From positions 9,320,162 to 9,384,161 of the forward strand of contig BSQZ01000006.1 in the NCBI GenBank assembly GCA_033239005.1: a DNA stretch of 64,000 nt. Direction: 5' to 3'. The stretch comes from Lamellibrachia satsuma. Its lineage: Eukaryota; Annelida; Polychaeta; Sabellida; Siboglinidae. This document shows, one piece after another, positions 44,701 through 55,849 of the stretch. Numbering within the stretch: the stretch's first letter is position 1; each line of letters begins with the position of its first letter. The translations under genes and the position numbers were made by a program. The notes beneath the pieces were generated by a model. The model was given only the letters and a program-made list of their open reading frames with translations. It was not told where the DNA came from and did no database searches.

Positions 44701-47700
44701 AGGAAGCAGATGACACAAGGAAAACAAACTGCAGCAGGAATACCAGGAAAGAAACAAAACAATTAAAAAGAAGACAAAGAGGGACAAGAAAACATATGTC
44801 GAAAAACTAGCAAACGAGGCTGAGATCGCAGCTAGGCAAAACAACTCCAGAGAGTTATACAAGATCACCAGACAGCTAGCAGGGAAGAACAAGAGCACTA
44901 GTCGCCCCATCAGGGACAAACAGGGAAACCTTCTCACCAAGGAATCTTTACAGTTACAATGCTGGAAAGAATATTTCCAAGATATCTTGAATAGGCCTCC
45001 ACCAGATTCAATCCCAGACATTGAGGAAACAAATGAAGACCTTAACATTAATTCCAGATTGGAACTGGAGTACGACAGGGCTGCTTGCTATCTCCACTGC
45101 TCTTTCTGATAGCCATAGACTGGACAATGAAAAGATCCACAGAACACCATCGTACTGGGATCCAGTGGAACTTGTTCTCACAACTAGAAGACTTGGATTT
45201 TGCAGATGATCTAGCACTACTCTCAGAAACCCATAAACACATGCAACAAAAAACAGAAAGGCTTCAAGAAAAAAGCAGCCAACTGGGTCTTAAGATCAAT
45301 GTGGGAAAGACAAAGGTGATGAAAATCAACAGCAGATTTATCAAATAAAGAGCTCTGGAAGAAAACCAAACAGGAAGAAATAAGCACTACAATCAAGAGG
45401 AGAAAATGGAGCTGGATTGGCCACACACTCAGAAAAGATCCAACAAATACAACCAAACAAGCACTGGACTATAACCCACAAGGAAAGAGAAGACAAGGAA
45501 GGCCAAAAATCAACTGGAGACGCTCCACACTACAAGATCTTGATAAAGTGGGGGTCACCTGGCAAGAGGCCAAAGCTCTAGCCCAGAAGAGAGTGAGGTG
45601 GAGAAACATGGTTGACGCCCTATGCTCCTGAAGGGGCCAAGAGGATTAAAGGATCCTTCCCAGCCTCAGAACTAGCAAGACACTGTAATATTGTTACAAA
45701 TCTCGATCTTGACCTCCTCAATCATTGACATCGGGGACAAACCATGACATGCACATAATTAAGGAACTGCTGTATGAAACCTAATGCTACATTAATGTTC
45801 CTTGGAAGTATATGTGAGGCCTAAAAACATGTGCATTAAATTTTAGAATGGTGAGAAGCCTTCAGTCAAACCCAAAGTCAAGAATTCAGCACAACAGGTG
45901 ACAACTACACAAGCAACAGCAGCTACATCTAGTGGAGAGAAATGTTGCAATGGTTCATCATATGGGGGCTCCAGAAGTCAACTAAGTGTGAAACTATCTA
46001 AACTGTTAAAGCAGTGCAGTCAGAGTGTATGTTTTCAAACCCCTTATGATGTCAGTAAAATAATTTACTGAAGCTTAAAGAGCTGGTTACATATTGAGTA
46101 CACATTAGTATATAGCTAGCATTTGTTATTGTTACTATATTGGTAGTTTGGTAATGGTAATGACATAGCAGCCTCTGTTACAGCCCCGACCAAAGCCTCC
46201 GTTACAGCTTCAAGTCCCTGAGGTTCCTGTGCAAATGCCAACATCTGATGTAAGTGATATCAAGGTACTGGAGCCAGCGGAGGATTAAGGGGTACTGGGG
46301 CCATTGGGCAAGTTGGGATTGCGAGGCCCACACCCATGGGGATGGTTATTGTTAATGCATTTTTAAATGACAGTATTTTTTTAAACGTCATATAATATTT
46401 GACCGACAAACACTTTTGAAATTTGCATATTTGCTGCACATCCCAGTCGTGAAACAAGCATTTTATGCTGACTAAAAACGTTTTTATCATACTAAAACAC
46501 ATAATATGTAATATAAATATAATGCCATACATCCAGACATATTCATTTCAGAGGTGTTAGGATATATACATTCATGTAATTGATAAAATACACACATGTA
46601 TCAGTTCAATAATAAATTGTCGATTTAGCAGCAGGTTAAACATTATATTCCTTGCGCAAATGTAACTGTTAAAGAAAGAATATAATTTTATTAAAATAAA
46701 TATTCATATAATAAAATACAAACATGTAATACAATTACCCGAGTATCTGCGTTATATTAAGTAAATTACTATGTACTTTACTTCAGCAGGCTAGATGATG
46801 AATACATTTATGTAAATAAACAATTACTGAACAGTGAAACGTCTCATAATTTCAGTCTTTGGTCAAACCATTGTGGCTATCTTTGCATTTGAAAATGGTA
46901 AATGAATTATAACTTTGTAATTGTTTATATGTTATTACAGAGGAGGTTGTCTTTGCTTCATGTGAAATAGAAAATATTATCCTATCCATTTAAGTTTTGA
47001 TATAAATATTTCATATAAATGCATTTTGATATATAAATGCATAAAAAATGTAACTTCACATGACCGGTTGTGATTACAGAACACAAGCAAGAGAGGGGTA
47101 GATACCCCAGACACGCCAGTGATGGAAGATGCACCAGTAATGAGTTATAATGTAATGGAAGATACACCCGTAGTAGAAGATACACAATATGGGAAGTACG
47201 TAGTAACAAGTGAAGGGAAGCTAGCAGTGGTGTAAGAGGGTGGGATTGATTTCAAGAATCTATATCAGCTGGATACGTTTTCGTATTACTACAGAAATAT
47301 ATGCAAAATCTTTCTGTAACATGCGAATATTATAGTTATTTTACAAATTTCTCAATGAACATAATTTTTGGTGTGTAAACGGTTTTTAAGGAAATAAAAA
47401 CTGCAGTTGAATTTCCACATGACATTTTCAGACAGATTAAGGCAGGCAGGAAACACTAATCAATATCTGTTCAATTGAACCTATTTATTTAAGATCATAT
47501 AATACTTTCTATATGACAGTCCTGACATGGTTGTGATAAATAGCTTTGCCCATACTACCTAACTTGTTAAATTAATTTTTTTTAATGTGATCAATTTGTT
47601 TGTAGCCAAACTGTGGCAATGGATTAAACACAAAAACATGAAATGATTCTCGAAATAATTGATGTTAAACCAAGATTCCAACAAAAGGCAAAATTATCAA

Positions 47701-50223
47701 TCACTGAAACAGTTAATAAGTCGTCCCTGTCACTTATCAATAAATCACTTATATTTATAAAGAGCTCTTTCCAGCCTAAACTGCTCAAAGGCACTTTCCA
47801 ATTCATTAATTTAAAGACAAGTCTTACATACTAAAACATCTGTTCAGTCAAATTAAAAACTTATGACAATTTTCTTATGACTTTATTTTATTCATGACTT
47901 TATGTGATATTGTCCATGTTTTATTTGGGACTTCATTTTACATGTCTTTATTCAATATAACAGTTTTGCTGTAACTTTTTCCTGTGACTTTATTTTCTGA
48001 TCGTTCTGAATTACGAATATATTACTTATTTGTAGTTAACTGTCAGTTACAAACATGAACTGTTTATTTTAGTAGATATATATTCAGTTTGAGTTTAACA
48101 TGGATATTTCTTCTGTCATTCCTGCCTCATTTATCATCAGATGTTATTTGCTTTCTGCAGCACTGTCGAAGAGTCTGACGAGGATGTATACAGAATGGAC
48201 CACCCTAAAAGGGGTGTGTTTGTGATTATAAACAACAGTCATTTCAAAGGGTTTGATGAGCGTTCAGGGACTGATGCAGATGCTGCAAATCTCTGCCAGC
48301 TGTTCACGAGACTTGGCTTTGACGTGAGACAGAAAGACAACATGACAGTTGCAGAGATGGTGAAGATATTAAACAAAGGCAAGGGTTTTTATTGATGTAG
48401 CTCCCGATATGAGTAATTTCATATATGGAATGCCTTTAGATAAAGAGAACATAAATCCCATTATCCCTCCTTGTAACCTTCATGGCAGAGTTAGTGATGT
48501 ATAAAAATGGTTATATACATATATATATTTATTTATTAAATTTTCAGTCATTTCGCGAGATACCTGAGTGAAACAGTCATTTTGCATAATGCCTAAACAT
48601 GCCAGTCATTATACAAAATGACTGATTACGCAGATTGACTGTAATATATATATATATATATATATATATTTCACTCAGGTATCTCGCGAAAGACTGAAAT
48701 TTTCAGTCGTTACACGAAATGACTGAAAAAGAGGTGCAGTCATTTCACGTAATGACTGAAACACATTTTTTTTCTGAAATTGCCATCTAGCACTCAAAAA
48801 TATTTTATATTGTGAAGAAATTATGATTTAAAATTATTGTTCGGGTTCACTTTGGATCATGTAGAACACCAGAAATTGAAGTTACTCCACATGGTCGAAA
48901 CCATTTATCATCAAATTAATGTTTTTATTACGAGGTGCGATGCCCCAGTCCTCCTAGGTGTGTTTTGTGCCACTATACCCAGAGCAAACACTGTGCAGTA
49001 TCAATTACAATTTGTCTTCTATTGTGTATCTTAAATTAACTGTTGGAAGTGTTACAACAACACTGTCTTATTGAACAACATATAACTTTATTATGATTCT
49101 AGAACTTGCAATAGTCTACTGTAATTATATCAGTGTGCTACATTTCCACAATATATGTCAAACAAATGATACAATATGCTGTGTTCTCATAATTATATTT
49201 ATGGATATGGATGAGAGCATTTCCCCCCGGGGTAGTTGTTTTTGAGCCAAGAATGTTAAATTCATATTTTACATCACAGTATTGGTGAAAGCTAATATTG
49301 TATTCAACTAATATTACTAAATAATTATTATACTCACTAGTTATCATGAAGGACACGTGAACCATACTAGTAAGTAGTTATCATGAAGGACACGTGAACC
49401 ATACTAGTAAGTAGTTATCATGAAGGACATGTGAACCATACTAGTAAGTAATCATACACATTACCCAGAAGATATTTATACACGACGACAAATCAAATCA
49501 TTTCTGGTCTTAAAGGGAGAATGTACTTTACTAACAACTTGATGATTAGTTATTAGCATGTGACGGTGTCATATGGTTCGTTCTAACTTATTCAGGCAGC
49601 TCAGACTGTTGTCACACCAGCTGTTACACATTATTTTTGCTTTGTAGCACTTGCACCTGTTGCTAGTACATTTTTAAAGAAGACTGCAACAGTCACACCT
49701 GACAAAACCTTGTCCACCAGTTGCTGAAGTTTTTAATGCATGACAGAGAGATGTCTGTTGGTCTTGGTTGGTGTCTGACTGGGATAGTAGGCATTATGTT
49801 GGAGAATGGTTGGGTCATCCATTACCTGTCAGATCCTCAAATCAGAGAAAACTAGTGAGATAGATGTCAATCAAACTGTCAGGGGGACGATTAGAGTCTT
49901 GTACCCAGAGAGGGATAAATTATTAGCAAAATGTTGCCATTTGCAAATGTATAACAAATATTTATTCACTTTGTTTATTTACTTGAGTAATGTGAATGTC
50001 TGAAGAATTATGAAAGCTGACATTAATGCACAATTAACATTGGAACAATATATAATGACAAAAGTACACAAATTGTTATTACACAGTATGACTGAAATGG
50101 TCACCAGTCAAAGTGTGTAATAACAGTGCCTTATTTCATTTCACATCATTTTGTGAAATGCCTAAGTGAAACAGTCATTTCGCATAATGCTTAAACATGT
50201 CAGTCATTATGCAGATTGACTGT

Positions 50224-50317
<94 letters not shown>

Positions 50318-53300
50318 CACACACACACCCACACACACACACTGTATCATGTTGTTTCAGTGGCTAAAGAAGATCACACCAACAATGACTGCTTCATGTG
50401 TGCAATCCTTAGTCACGGCGGTGCAGGCTTTGTCTATGGCACTGATGGCATCATCCAGATAGGCACACTTGTGAACCCTTTTAGGGATGAACAGTGCCCC
50501 ACACTATGTGGCAAGCCAAAGGTCTTCATTATCCAGGTGAGGTTAAAATAAATAAATTATGTTTGCTATCATATAGTTTTTAATATGAAAGTATTTGCCC
50601 ACCAGTTGAAACACTTTGGCATAATTGCAATTGTACATGTCTTTGTCTCTCACATCATGTGAGGGATAATATGTGGAAGGGGAAGCCAACTTATCCAGCT
50701 TCTTGCGTAACCAGCCCCTTCAATTATCGGTCAAATGCACACACACTCACGCGTGCACTGCGTATACCTAAACTACAAGTCCTTTTATAAATACTGTTTT
50801 GTGCTCCGTAGCCGGGGTTCCCAGACTCGGTACCGGTGTACCCTGGATACCTATGTAGTTTCAGTGAATCCTCGGCAAACGAACAAAATACTACAGTTGC
50901 ACAATATGAATGGAATACAATGCAGCAGAAATGTTGGGAGCCTTCAGCTTAGAAAGTGTGGGATCACTGGAGTTATATCTTAATACTTAATCATAAAGAA
51001 AATAATCTGTCAGTATCATTATAATTATTCAATATTTTTAAAGATCAACTTGATTTGAACATTACCTTTTGTCTGCTGCTCTCAGTGTAAATGTTTAGGC
51101 AATCGCCACAACAAAGATCAGTTCTGCTGTTTATAATGTTCTTCTTCTGATGCTGTGTGCACTGTGCACCATTATATTATTAAGAGGTTTTATTACCCCA
51201 TTCTCTGTACTCATGTGGTTACCAGGCTTTGTAGTCTGTGACGTGTCCTCTGCTCACTGCTCCTCCTGTTGTGTACCAGGCTTTGTGGTCTATGACATGT
51301 CCTCTGCTCACTGCTCCTCCTGTTGTGTACCAGGCTTTGTGGTCTATGACATGTCCTCTGCTCACTGCTCCTCCTGTTGTGTACCAGGCTTTGTGGTCTA
51401 TGACATGTCATCTGCTCACTGCTCCTCCTGTTGTGTACCAGGCTTTGTGGTCTATGACATGTCCTCTGCTCACTGCTCCTCCTGTTGTGTACCAGGCTTT
51501 GTGGTCTATGACATGTCCTCTGCTCACTGCTCCTCCTGTTGTGTACCAGGCTTTGTGGTCTATGACATGTCCTCTGCTCACTGCTCCTCCTGTTGTGTAC
51601 CAGGCTTTGTGGTCTATGACATGTCCTCTGCTCACTGCTCCTCGTATTGTGTACCAGGCTTTGTAGTCTACGACATGTCCTCTGCTCACTGCTCCTCCTG
51701 TTGTGTACCAGGCTTTGTGGTCTATGACATGTCCTCTGCTCACTGCTACTCGTATTGTGTACCAGGCTTTGTGGTCTATGACATGTCCTCTGCTCACTGC
51801 TCCTCCTGTTGTGTACCAGGCTTTGTGGTCTATGACATGTCCTCTGCTCACTGCTACTCGTGTTGTGTACCAGGCTTTGTGGTCTATGACATGTCCTCTG
51901 CTCACTGCTCCTCCTGTTGTGTACCAGGCTTTGTGGTCTATGACATGTCCTCTGCTCACTGCTCCTCCTGTTGTGTACCAGGCTTTGTGGTCTATGACAT
52001 GTCATCTGCTCACTGCTCCTCCTGTTGTGTACCAGGCTTTGTGGTCTATGACATGTCCTCTGCTCACTGCTCCTCCTGTTGTGTACCAGGCTTTGTGGTC
52101 TATGACATGTCCTCTGCTCACTGCTCCTCCTGTTGTGTACCAGGATTTGTGGTCTATGACATGTCCTCTGCTCACTGCTCCTCCTGTTGTGTACCAGGCT
52201 TTGTGGTCTATGACATGTCCTCTGCTCACTGCTCCTCCTGTTGTGTACCAGGCTTTGTGGTCTATGACATGTCCTCTGCTCACTGCTACTCGTATTGTGT
52301 ACCAGGCTTTGTGTTCTGTGACATGTCCTCTGCTCACTTCTACTCGTATTGTGTACCAGGCTTTGTGGTCTATGACATGTCCTCTGCTCACTGCTACTCG
52401 TATTGTGTACCAGGCTTTGTGGTCTATGACATGTCCTCTGCTCACTGCTACTCGTATTGTGTACCAGGCTTTGTGTTCTGTGACATGTCCTCTGCTCACT
52501 GCTACTCGTATTGTGTACCAGGCTTTGTGTTCTGTGACATGTCCTCTGCTCACTGCTACTCGTGTTGTGTACCAGGCTTTGTGTTCTGTGACATGTCCTC
52601 TGCTCACTGCTACTCGTGTTGTGTACCAGGCTTTGTGTTCTGTGACATGTCCTCTGCTCACTGCTACTCGTATTGTGTACCAGGCTTTGTGTTCTGTGAC
52701 GTGTCCTCTGCTCACTGCTACTCGTATTGTGTACCAGGCTTTGTGTTCTGTCACGTGTCCTCTGTTCACTGCTACTCGTGTTGTGTACCAGGTTTTGTAG
52801 TCTATGATGTGCTCTCTACTCACTGCTACCCCGTCATTTTGTTAAATAGGCATGTCGTGGTGACAATGTGGATGACGGTGTTGAAGTGGCTGATAGTATA
52901 GGAGATTCATCACAGAAAATCTATCCCATGCCAGAAGAGCCCGACTTCCTGTTTGCATATTCGACGGTTCCTGGTATGTGATAGCTGCTTATTATCTCCC
53001 CTCGCCTCACCCGAATACTTTGGAAGTTACGTGTAATAACATTAGTCAAAATCTTAATTACTGTGAACTAGATCTTTAATGAAGTAGGTAGTTTTGAATG
53101 TAAATCAAGATTTTCCAATATAACAGGTATACTATTATTACATTGCCAAACAAACCTGTTCTATGTAAAACCGTGATTTAAGATAACATATCACAGCATT
53201 GTAGGATTATCTGCTTTGTGACAGTCTTCGGAAAAATTGTCAAAAGCTGACACACACCGTGCATAATTTTTTTTATGAAATTGCCACTGTTTAACTGACC

Positions 53301-53554
53301 CTTGATTATGTGTTTTAGGCTACTACTCTTGGCGTAGAGGTGACACCGGGTCGTGTTTCATCCAGGCGTTATGTCCAGTCTTTTATGATGACAGTAATAG
53401 ACTAGAACTCATGGCGCTGCTCACGAAAGTCAACCGCATGGTCACCTGCGAGTTCGAATCACACGTGCCTGACAATGAATCTATGCACCGCAAGAAACAG
53501 ATCCCATCAATTGTGTCCATGCTCACAAAGCAGCTGTATCTGTCACCAAAGTAA
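41663..53554 (+). CDS. gene 2: caspase, executioner-like (spliced model, 422 aa)
   Basis: Model: 41663-41744, 43332-43402, 45847-46026, 46184-46249, 47080-47195, 48161-48378, 50361-50536, 52850-52973, 53319-53554. It sums to 1269 nt with consistent phases. Residues 1-180 are a low-complexity prodomain; p20 starts near residue 184 (MDHPKRGVFVIINN). The substrate-pocket Arg lies in ERSGTDADAANL. The catalytic His is in SHG (H263) and the catalytic Cys in Q-ACRG (C305). The p20/p10 linker holds EVADS, a plausible activation cleavage site. p10 has GYYSWRR and ends in LSPK. Caspases are cytosolic cysteine proteases that cut after Asp. The pattern is closest to caspase-3/7. The first exon is the least certain part. 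A CARD could have been the original N-terminus. Confidence 0.75.
42431..43253 (+). mobile_element. Harbinger-like DNA transposon with TAA target sites, internally deleted
   Basis: The left end GGGGTCATCTCAGATCAT and reverse-complemented right end GGGGTCATCTCAGAACAT are inverted repeats, flanked by TAA on both sides (42428-42430, 43254-43256). A 3-bp TWA duplication is typical of PIF/Harbinger. The 823-bp element contains an open frame 42623-42874 (AEPEVKTWAEAEAISEYLHH in part) that could be the C-terminus of an accessory or transposase protein; I do not recognise it. It lies in the gene 2 intron after 41744. Confidence 0.7.
43332..43402 (+). CDS. gene 2 exon: prodomain segment related to gene 1
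   Basis: Acceptor tttcttag, donor gtgaga, 71 nt, phase 1 in and 0 out. It ends SVKMHIQMFNKLAKEQ, echoing SVNKLTAMFEKK of gene 1. The other two phases hit stops at once. Confidence 0.6.
43403..44229. other. intronic stretch without a recognised feature
   Basis: AT-rich intron sequence of gene 2 without exon, domain or clear repeat. Confidence 0.4.
44230..45650 (+). mobile_element. RTE-like LINE with a large internal deletion
   Basis: At 44320-44510 the endonuclease C-terminus reads PINHITITKKWRRVLLDIRV and VKRGADINSHHHLLVGELRM (SHHHLL where SDHHLL is usual). At 45060-45345 the RT core reads GCLLSPLLFLIAID, then LEDLDFADDLALLSETH and QLGLKINVGKTKVMKIN. At 45350-45630 the C-terminus has KRRKWSWIGHTLRKDP and GRPKINWRRS. 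The first half of the RT is missing and frames are shifted. It sits between two gene 2 exons in the same orientation. Confidence 0.8.
45847..46026 (+). CDS. gene 2 exon: Thr/Ser/Lys-rich prodomain segment
   Basis: Acceptor aaattttag, donor gtatgt, 180 nt, phase 0-0. It encodes a Lys-rich start, a TTTQATAATSSG stretch and an end QLSVKLSKLLKQCSQS. No known domain. Confidence 0.65.
46184..46249 (+). CDS. gene 2 exon: Pro-rich micro-exon
   Basis: Acceptor tctgttacag, donor gtaagt, 66 nt, phase 0-0. It reads PRPKPPLQLQVPEVPVQMP. Its size, phase and Pro-rich content recall the micro-exon array of gene 1, which may have grown from such an exon. Confidence 0.65.
47080..47195 (+). CDS. gene 2 exon: MEDT-type repeat segment of the prodomain
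   Basis: Acceptor gattacag, donor gtacgt, 116 nt, phase 0 in and 2 out. It reads DTPDTPVMEDAPVM then VMEDTPVVEDTQYG. Homologous to the gene 3 exon 63297-63550, with only about three MED/VED units instead of eight. Confidence 0.7.
47240..48160. other. intronic stretch without a recognised feature
   Basis: Plain AT-rich intron of gene 2. Open frames of about 60 codons at 47624-47834 on both strands have no support. Confidence 0.4.
48161..48378 (+). CDS. gene 2 exon: first part of caspase p20
   Basis: Acceptor ctttctgcag. It carries YRMDHPKRGVFVIINNSHF and ERSGTDADAANLCQLFTRLG, with the Arg that lines the Asp-binding pocket in caspases. It ends ILNKG across a GC donor (AAG|GCAAGG); GC is required because the matching gene 3 site is G|GTATGG and the phase (1) fits the next exon only here. 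Confidence 0.85.
48535..48790. repeat. foldback MITE rich in CAGTCATT palindromes, copy 1
   Basis: tttcgcgagatacctgagtg near 48550 is answered by its complement cactcaggtatctcgcgaaa at 48672-48691 around a TA run. Palindromes such as CAGTCATTATACAAAATGAC and its relatives fill the element. A related half copy lies at 50140-50225. Confidence 0.65.
49337..49449 (+). repeat. 37-bp tandem repeat, three copies
   Basis: Unit TTATCATGAAGGACACGTGA plus ACCATACTAGTAAGTAG, copies starting at 49341, 49378 and 49415. Confidence 0.9.
50140..50320. repeat. CAGTCATT MITE fragment, copy 2, with long TA microsatellite
   Basis: gcctaagtgaaacagtcatt and cagtcattatgcagattgac match 48560-48640. A pure TA run of about 85 bases (50226-50310) and a short CA run follow, ending about 20 bases before the p20 acceptor of gene 2. 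Confidence 0.75.
50361..50536 (+). CDS. gene 2 exon: caspase p20 with catalytic His
   Basis: Acceptor gttgtttcag, donor gtgagg, 176 nt, phase 1 in and 0 out. It reads VAKEDHTNNDCFMCAILSHG with the catalytic His in SHG, then YGTDGIIQIGTLVNPFRDEQ and KPKVFIIQ. The exon ends exactly at the Gln of the active-site pentapeptide. Confidence 0.9.
50537..51226. other. intron sequence before the 54-bp VNTR
   Basis: Nothing recognised; an 82-codon frame at 50735 is unsupported. Confidence 0.4.
51227..52830 (+). repeat. 54-bp VNTR, about 30 copies, inside the gene 2 intron that splits QACRG
   Basis: The unit runs GTACCAGGCTTTGTGGTCTA, TGACATGTCCTCTGCTCACT, GCTCCTCCTGTTGT. Two unit types are segregated: the GGTCTATG/CTCCTCCTG type dominates the left two thirds, and the GTTCTGTG/CTACTCGT type the right third. 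As 54 is a multiple of three and the unit has no stop in several frames, long peptides appear on both strands. They have no start or splice support and would replace the catalytic Cys exon, so I treat the array as non-coding. Confidence 0.95.
52850..52973 (+). CDS. gene 2 exon: catalytic Cys and p20/p10 linker
   Basis: Acceptor gttaaatag, donor gtatgt, 124 nt, phase 0 in and 1 out. It opens with ACRGD, the catalytic Cys preceded by Gln from the previous exon, then VEVADS (likely activation site after Asp) and PEEPDFLFAYSTVPG. Confidence 0.9.
53319..53554 (+). CDS. gene 2 last exon: caspase p10
   Basis: Acceptor tgttttag. It reads YYSWRRGDTGSCFIQALC then MALLTKVNR, IPSIVSMLTKQLYLSPK and TAA at 53552. 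The conserved YSW-R and G-S-x-FIQ of the substrate site are present; Arg-Arg stands where most family members have Arg-Asn. Confidence 0.9.
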
Positions 53555-53616
53555 TGCATCATATCTAGTGAAATACACAACACACATGGATCTCAATATA
53601 ATCTCATAGAGGTTGC

Positions 53617-53622
53617 AATAAA
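53617..53622 (+). terminator. candidate poly(A) signal of gene 2
   Basis: AATAAA, 62 bases after the stop codon. Confidence 0.5.
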
Positions 53623-53989
53623 TTTTCCTCAACTGAATGAAGTGAACGTATTGTATCAGGTGATCGCTCATGGAAGGGTGTTTTGGGTAAATCATAGAAT
53701 TTCATACCGATTGGGAGACAAACTTATATATTGCTGTGTTAGGAACAGTAATTCCAGAAACCCTGTGATCCAGCAAGTGTTCTGAAGCCTATGTTATGAA
53801 ATTACATTTCTGTCCTCATTTAATAATGTATATATGTCGTGTGATTCAAATCTAATACACTAGAGTACGTTTATTATTGCTTTATCAATGTTTATTCATG
53901 TTGAGCTCACGACCATTAGGAAGATATATGTATGTATATTTTATAAGGTTTATCGTGAATAATTGTTTTTTATTATCCTAGCTCGGGGT

Positions 53990-54390
53990 GTGTCCGCTCA
54001 ACCTCATTGTTATGTTCCTCCCGGTGGCTCCCTTTATAAAAGGGTGATGCTAGTTCGTTTCTAGTTGCACCGCCCCAGCTGTTCACTCTCCACTTCTTAT
54101 TATCAGCAGCCTTCTCCATCCACTTGTTACCATCCTGTACCTTTCATACATCTTTACGCAGTCCTCCAGTCTCAGTTGTGGCCTTTTCCTATGGCCTGGT
54201 TGCTACATCGCCTGCACTTTCTTAGGCCCTCCTTTACCCGCACCAAGTGATGAATCCTAATCTGCGATTTGCTTTGGTTGTGGTGTCTCTAATGTGCGTT
54301 TCCGTGATAAGTCGCTATGACGTTCACTGTGACACCGGTGGACCTCAGCTAGTCCCTATAATACGTATGTAGCATTACAATCATGCAGTC
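53990..54390. other. GC-richer stretch with a TATA-like box
   Basis: ctttataaaagg near 54029 is followed by C/T-rich sequence. It may be the promoter or 5' region of the transposon scrap that follows. No gene can be supported. Confidence 0.3.
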
Positions 54391-54401
54391 TGCAGAGGTC
54401 A

Positions 54402-54755
54402 ATGACGGCCCACATCTTGGCTTCCCACGAGGTAACCAATGTGATCACAGCGTTACAGCATGACAACGCTGTCACGTATAACATCACCAGCAGCACAGTC
54501 AACGAAGAGGATGACACCCCTAAGGAATACTACCGCCGTGCCATTGTCGTGCTCTTTCGTGAAGACATACTTCAACACCTGAACACCCGTTTCATTCAAG
54601 GTCAGCAAGAACTGATGAAAGATTTCAGCGTTGTTCCATCTGCAATGCGCCACAAGGGGACATGGAAAGAAGACTTCCATGAGTTATGTGTCCTGTATGA
54701 AAATGACCTTCCTCCCCCCAGTCACTGGATGCGGACAATGGACCTGTAACAACGC
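54402..54755 (+). pseudogene. hAT-like transposase fragment (C-terminal region)
   Basis: A 115-codon frame contains TPKEYYRRAIVVLFREDILQ, HLNTRF, FSVVPSAM and LYENDLPPPSHW. The pattern (P.EYY.R....P..D....L..RF, then L...DLP.P) is that of hAT transposases of the 52-kDa-repressor/DUF4371 type, just before their dimerisation region. It starts and ends abruptly, so it is a relic of a domesticated or dead element. Confidence 0.55.
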
Positions 54756-54835
54756 AAAAGGAAGGTTATCGGCAGCAGTAGGTTGCCTGCATGTTGGCTC
54801 ACATGAACCAGGAGTTGTCCCTTACGAAAATATAC

Positions 54836-55090
54836 CTTGGGATTACATGGCATACCATGGAATTACATGGTATACCATGGTATTTCGCTATATTGTGTGG
54901 CAATACATGGTATACCATGACATTACAAAAAAATAGTCATGGTATACTGTGGTAGACCATGCTTTTTCATATATTGTGTATGGTAAATATATGGTATACC
55001 ATGATTTACTTGTTTCAAAACACCATGGTATTTTACCATGGTTTACCTGTTTCAAAACACCATGCTATTTACCATGGAATACGATGGTAT
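54836..55090. repeat. palindromic repeat cluster (ACATGGTATACCATGG)
   Basis: About a dozen copies of tggtataccatgg-like palindromes with short spacers (ttacatgg, aaaacaccatgg). Strong hairpin potential. Confidence 0.8.
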
Positions 55091-55099
55091 ATTTTATCA

Positions 55100-55840
55100 G
55101 GGTAACTACGTGTCTCTACGTGCCAACCTCGCTGGATAAATTGCCGTTCTTCTAAACTGTCCGCCAGGAGGGCTTTACCGCCAGCGCCCTGTTAGAAGCC
55201 GGCCTCATCGTGCAACACAACACATCAATCACACAACGCATAGTTAAACGACTAAGTACTTCAACAAAGACTATATTTGACACTTAATTTGGTGCTGGAT
55301 TAATTAAACAACTGCAGATTTACCCTTTCCCTTGGTGGCTACATTAACGTTTTGCATGATTAGTAGAAAACGTGACCATCAAAAATCCTACAACATCATG
55401 ACATCCACTGTTATTATGCTGCCAATGTGCTGAACGAGTACACTTCATCAAAATCACATCCCTCCAGTAAAAGCGCGTACCCTCCAAATTGGCAGTTTTC
55501 GTAAAATATTAATATGATGCTTGCTGTAGCGCTGCCGCTGGTGTTTCGAGTGTCACTACCAAAATATATACACGTCTTCAATTCCGCTTAATACTGCAAC
55601 ATCGCACTGCCAAAGATCCGACATTTCAAACGTTCCCACCTTGCTGGTTGAATACAGTTACTTATATGCAAATAAAATCACTGAAATCGGCTAACTTGCA
55701 TATGTTTAGGCACTAGATTCGTCTGCAACACTTGCGCTGCAAACTGTAACTGTCGTCTGACAGAGACGATGGTATATGTAAACATATTTTTAGGTGTTTT
55801 AATAGATCTAGCTTAACTAGAAAGAATACATCAGGACGAT
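55100..55840. other. intergenic stretch without a recognised feature
   Basis: No supported gene or repeat. Confidence 0.4.
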
Positions 55841-55849
55841 GCCATCTGA

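Noticed and set aside
51150..52901. 583-codon open frame of 18-residue repeats (and long frames on the other strand)
   Set aside because: Produced by a 54-bp VNTR whose unit has no stop in several frames. It lies in an intron whose borders are fixed by the caspase reading frame, and no family is recognised.
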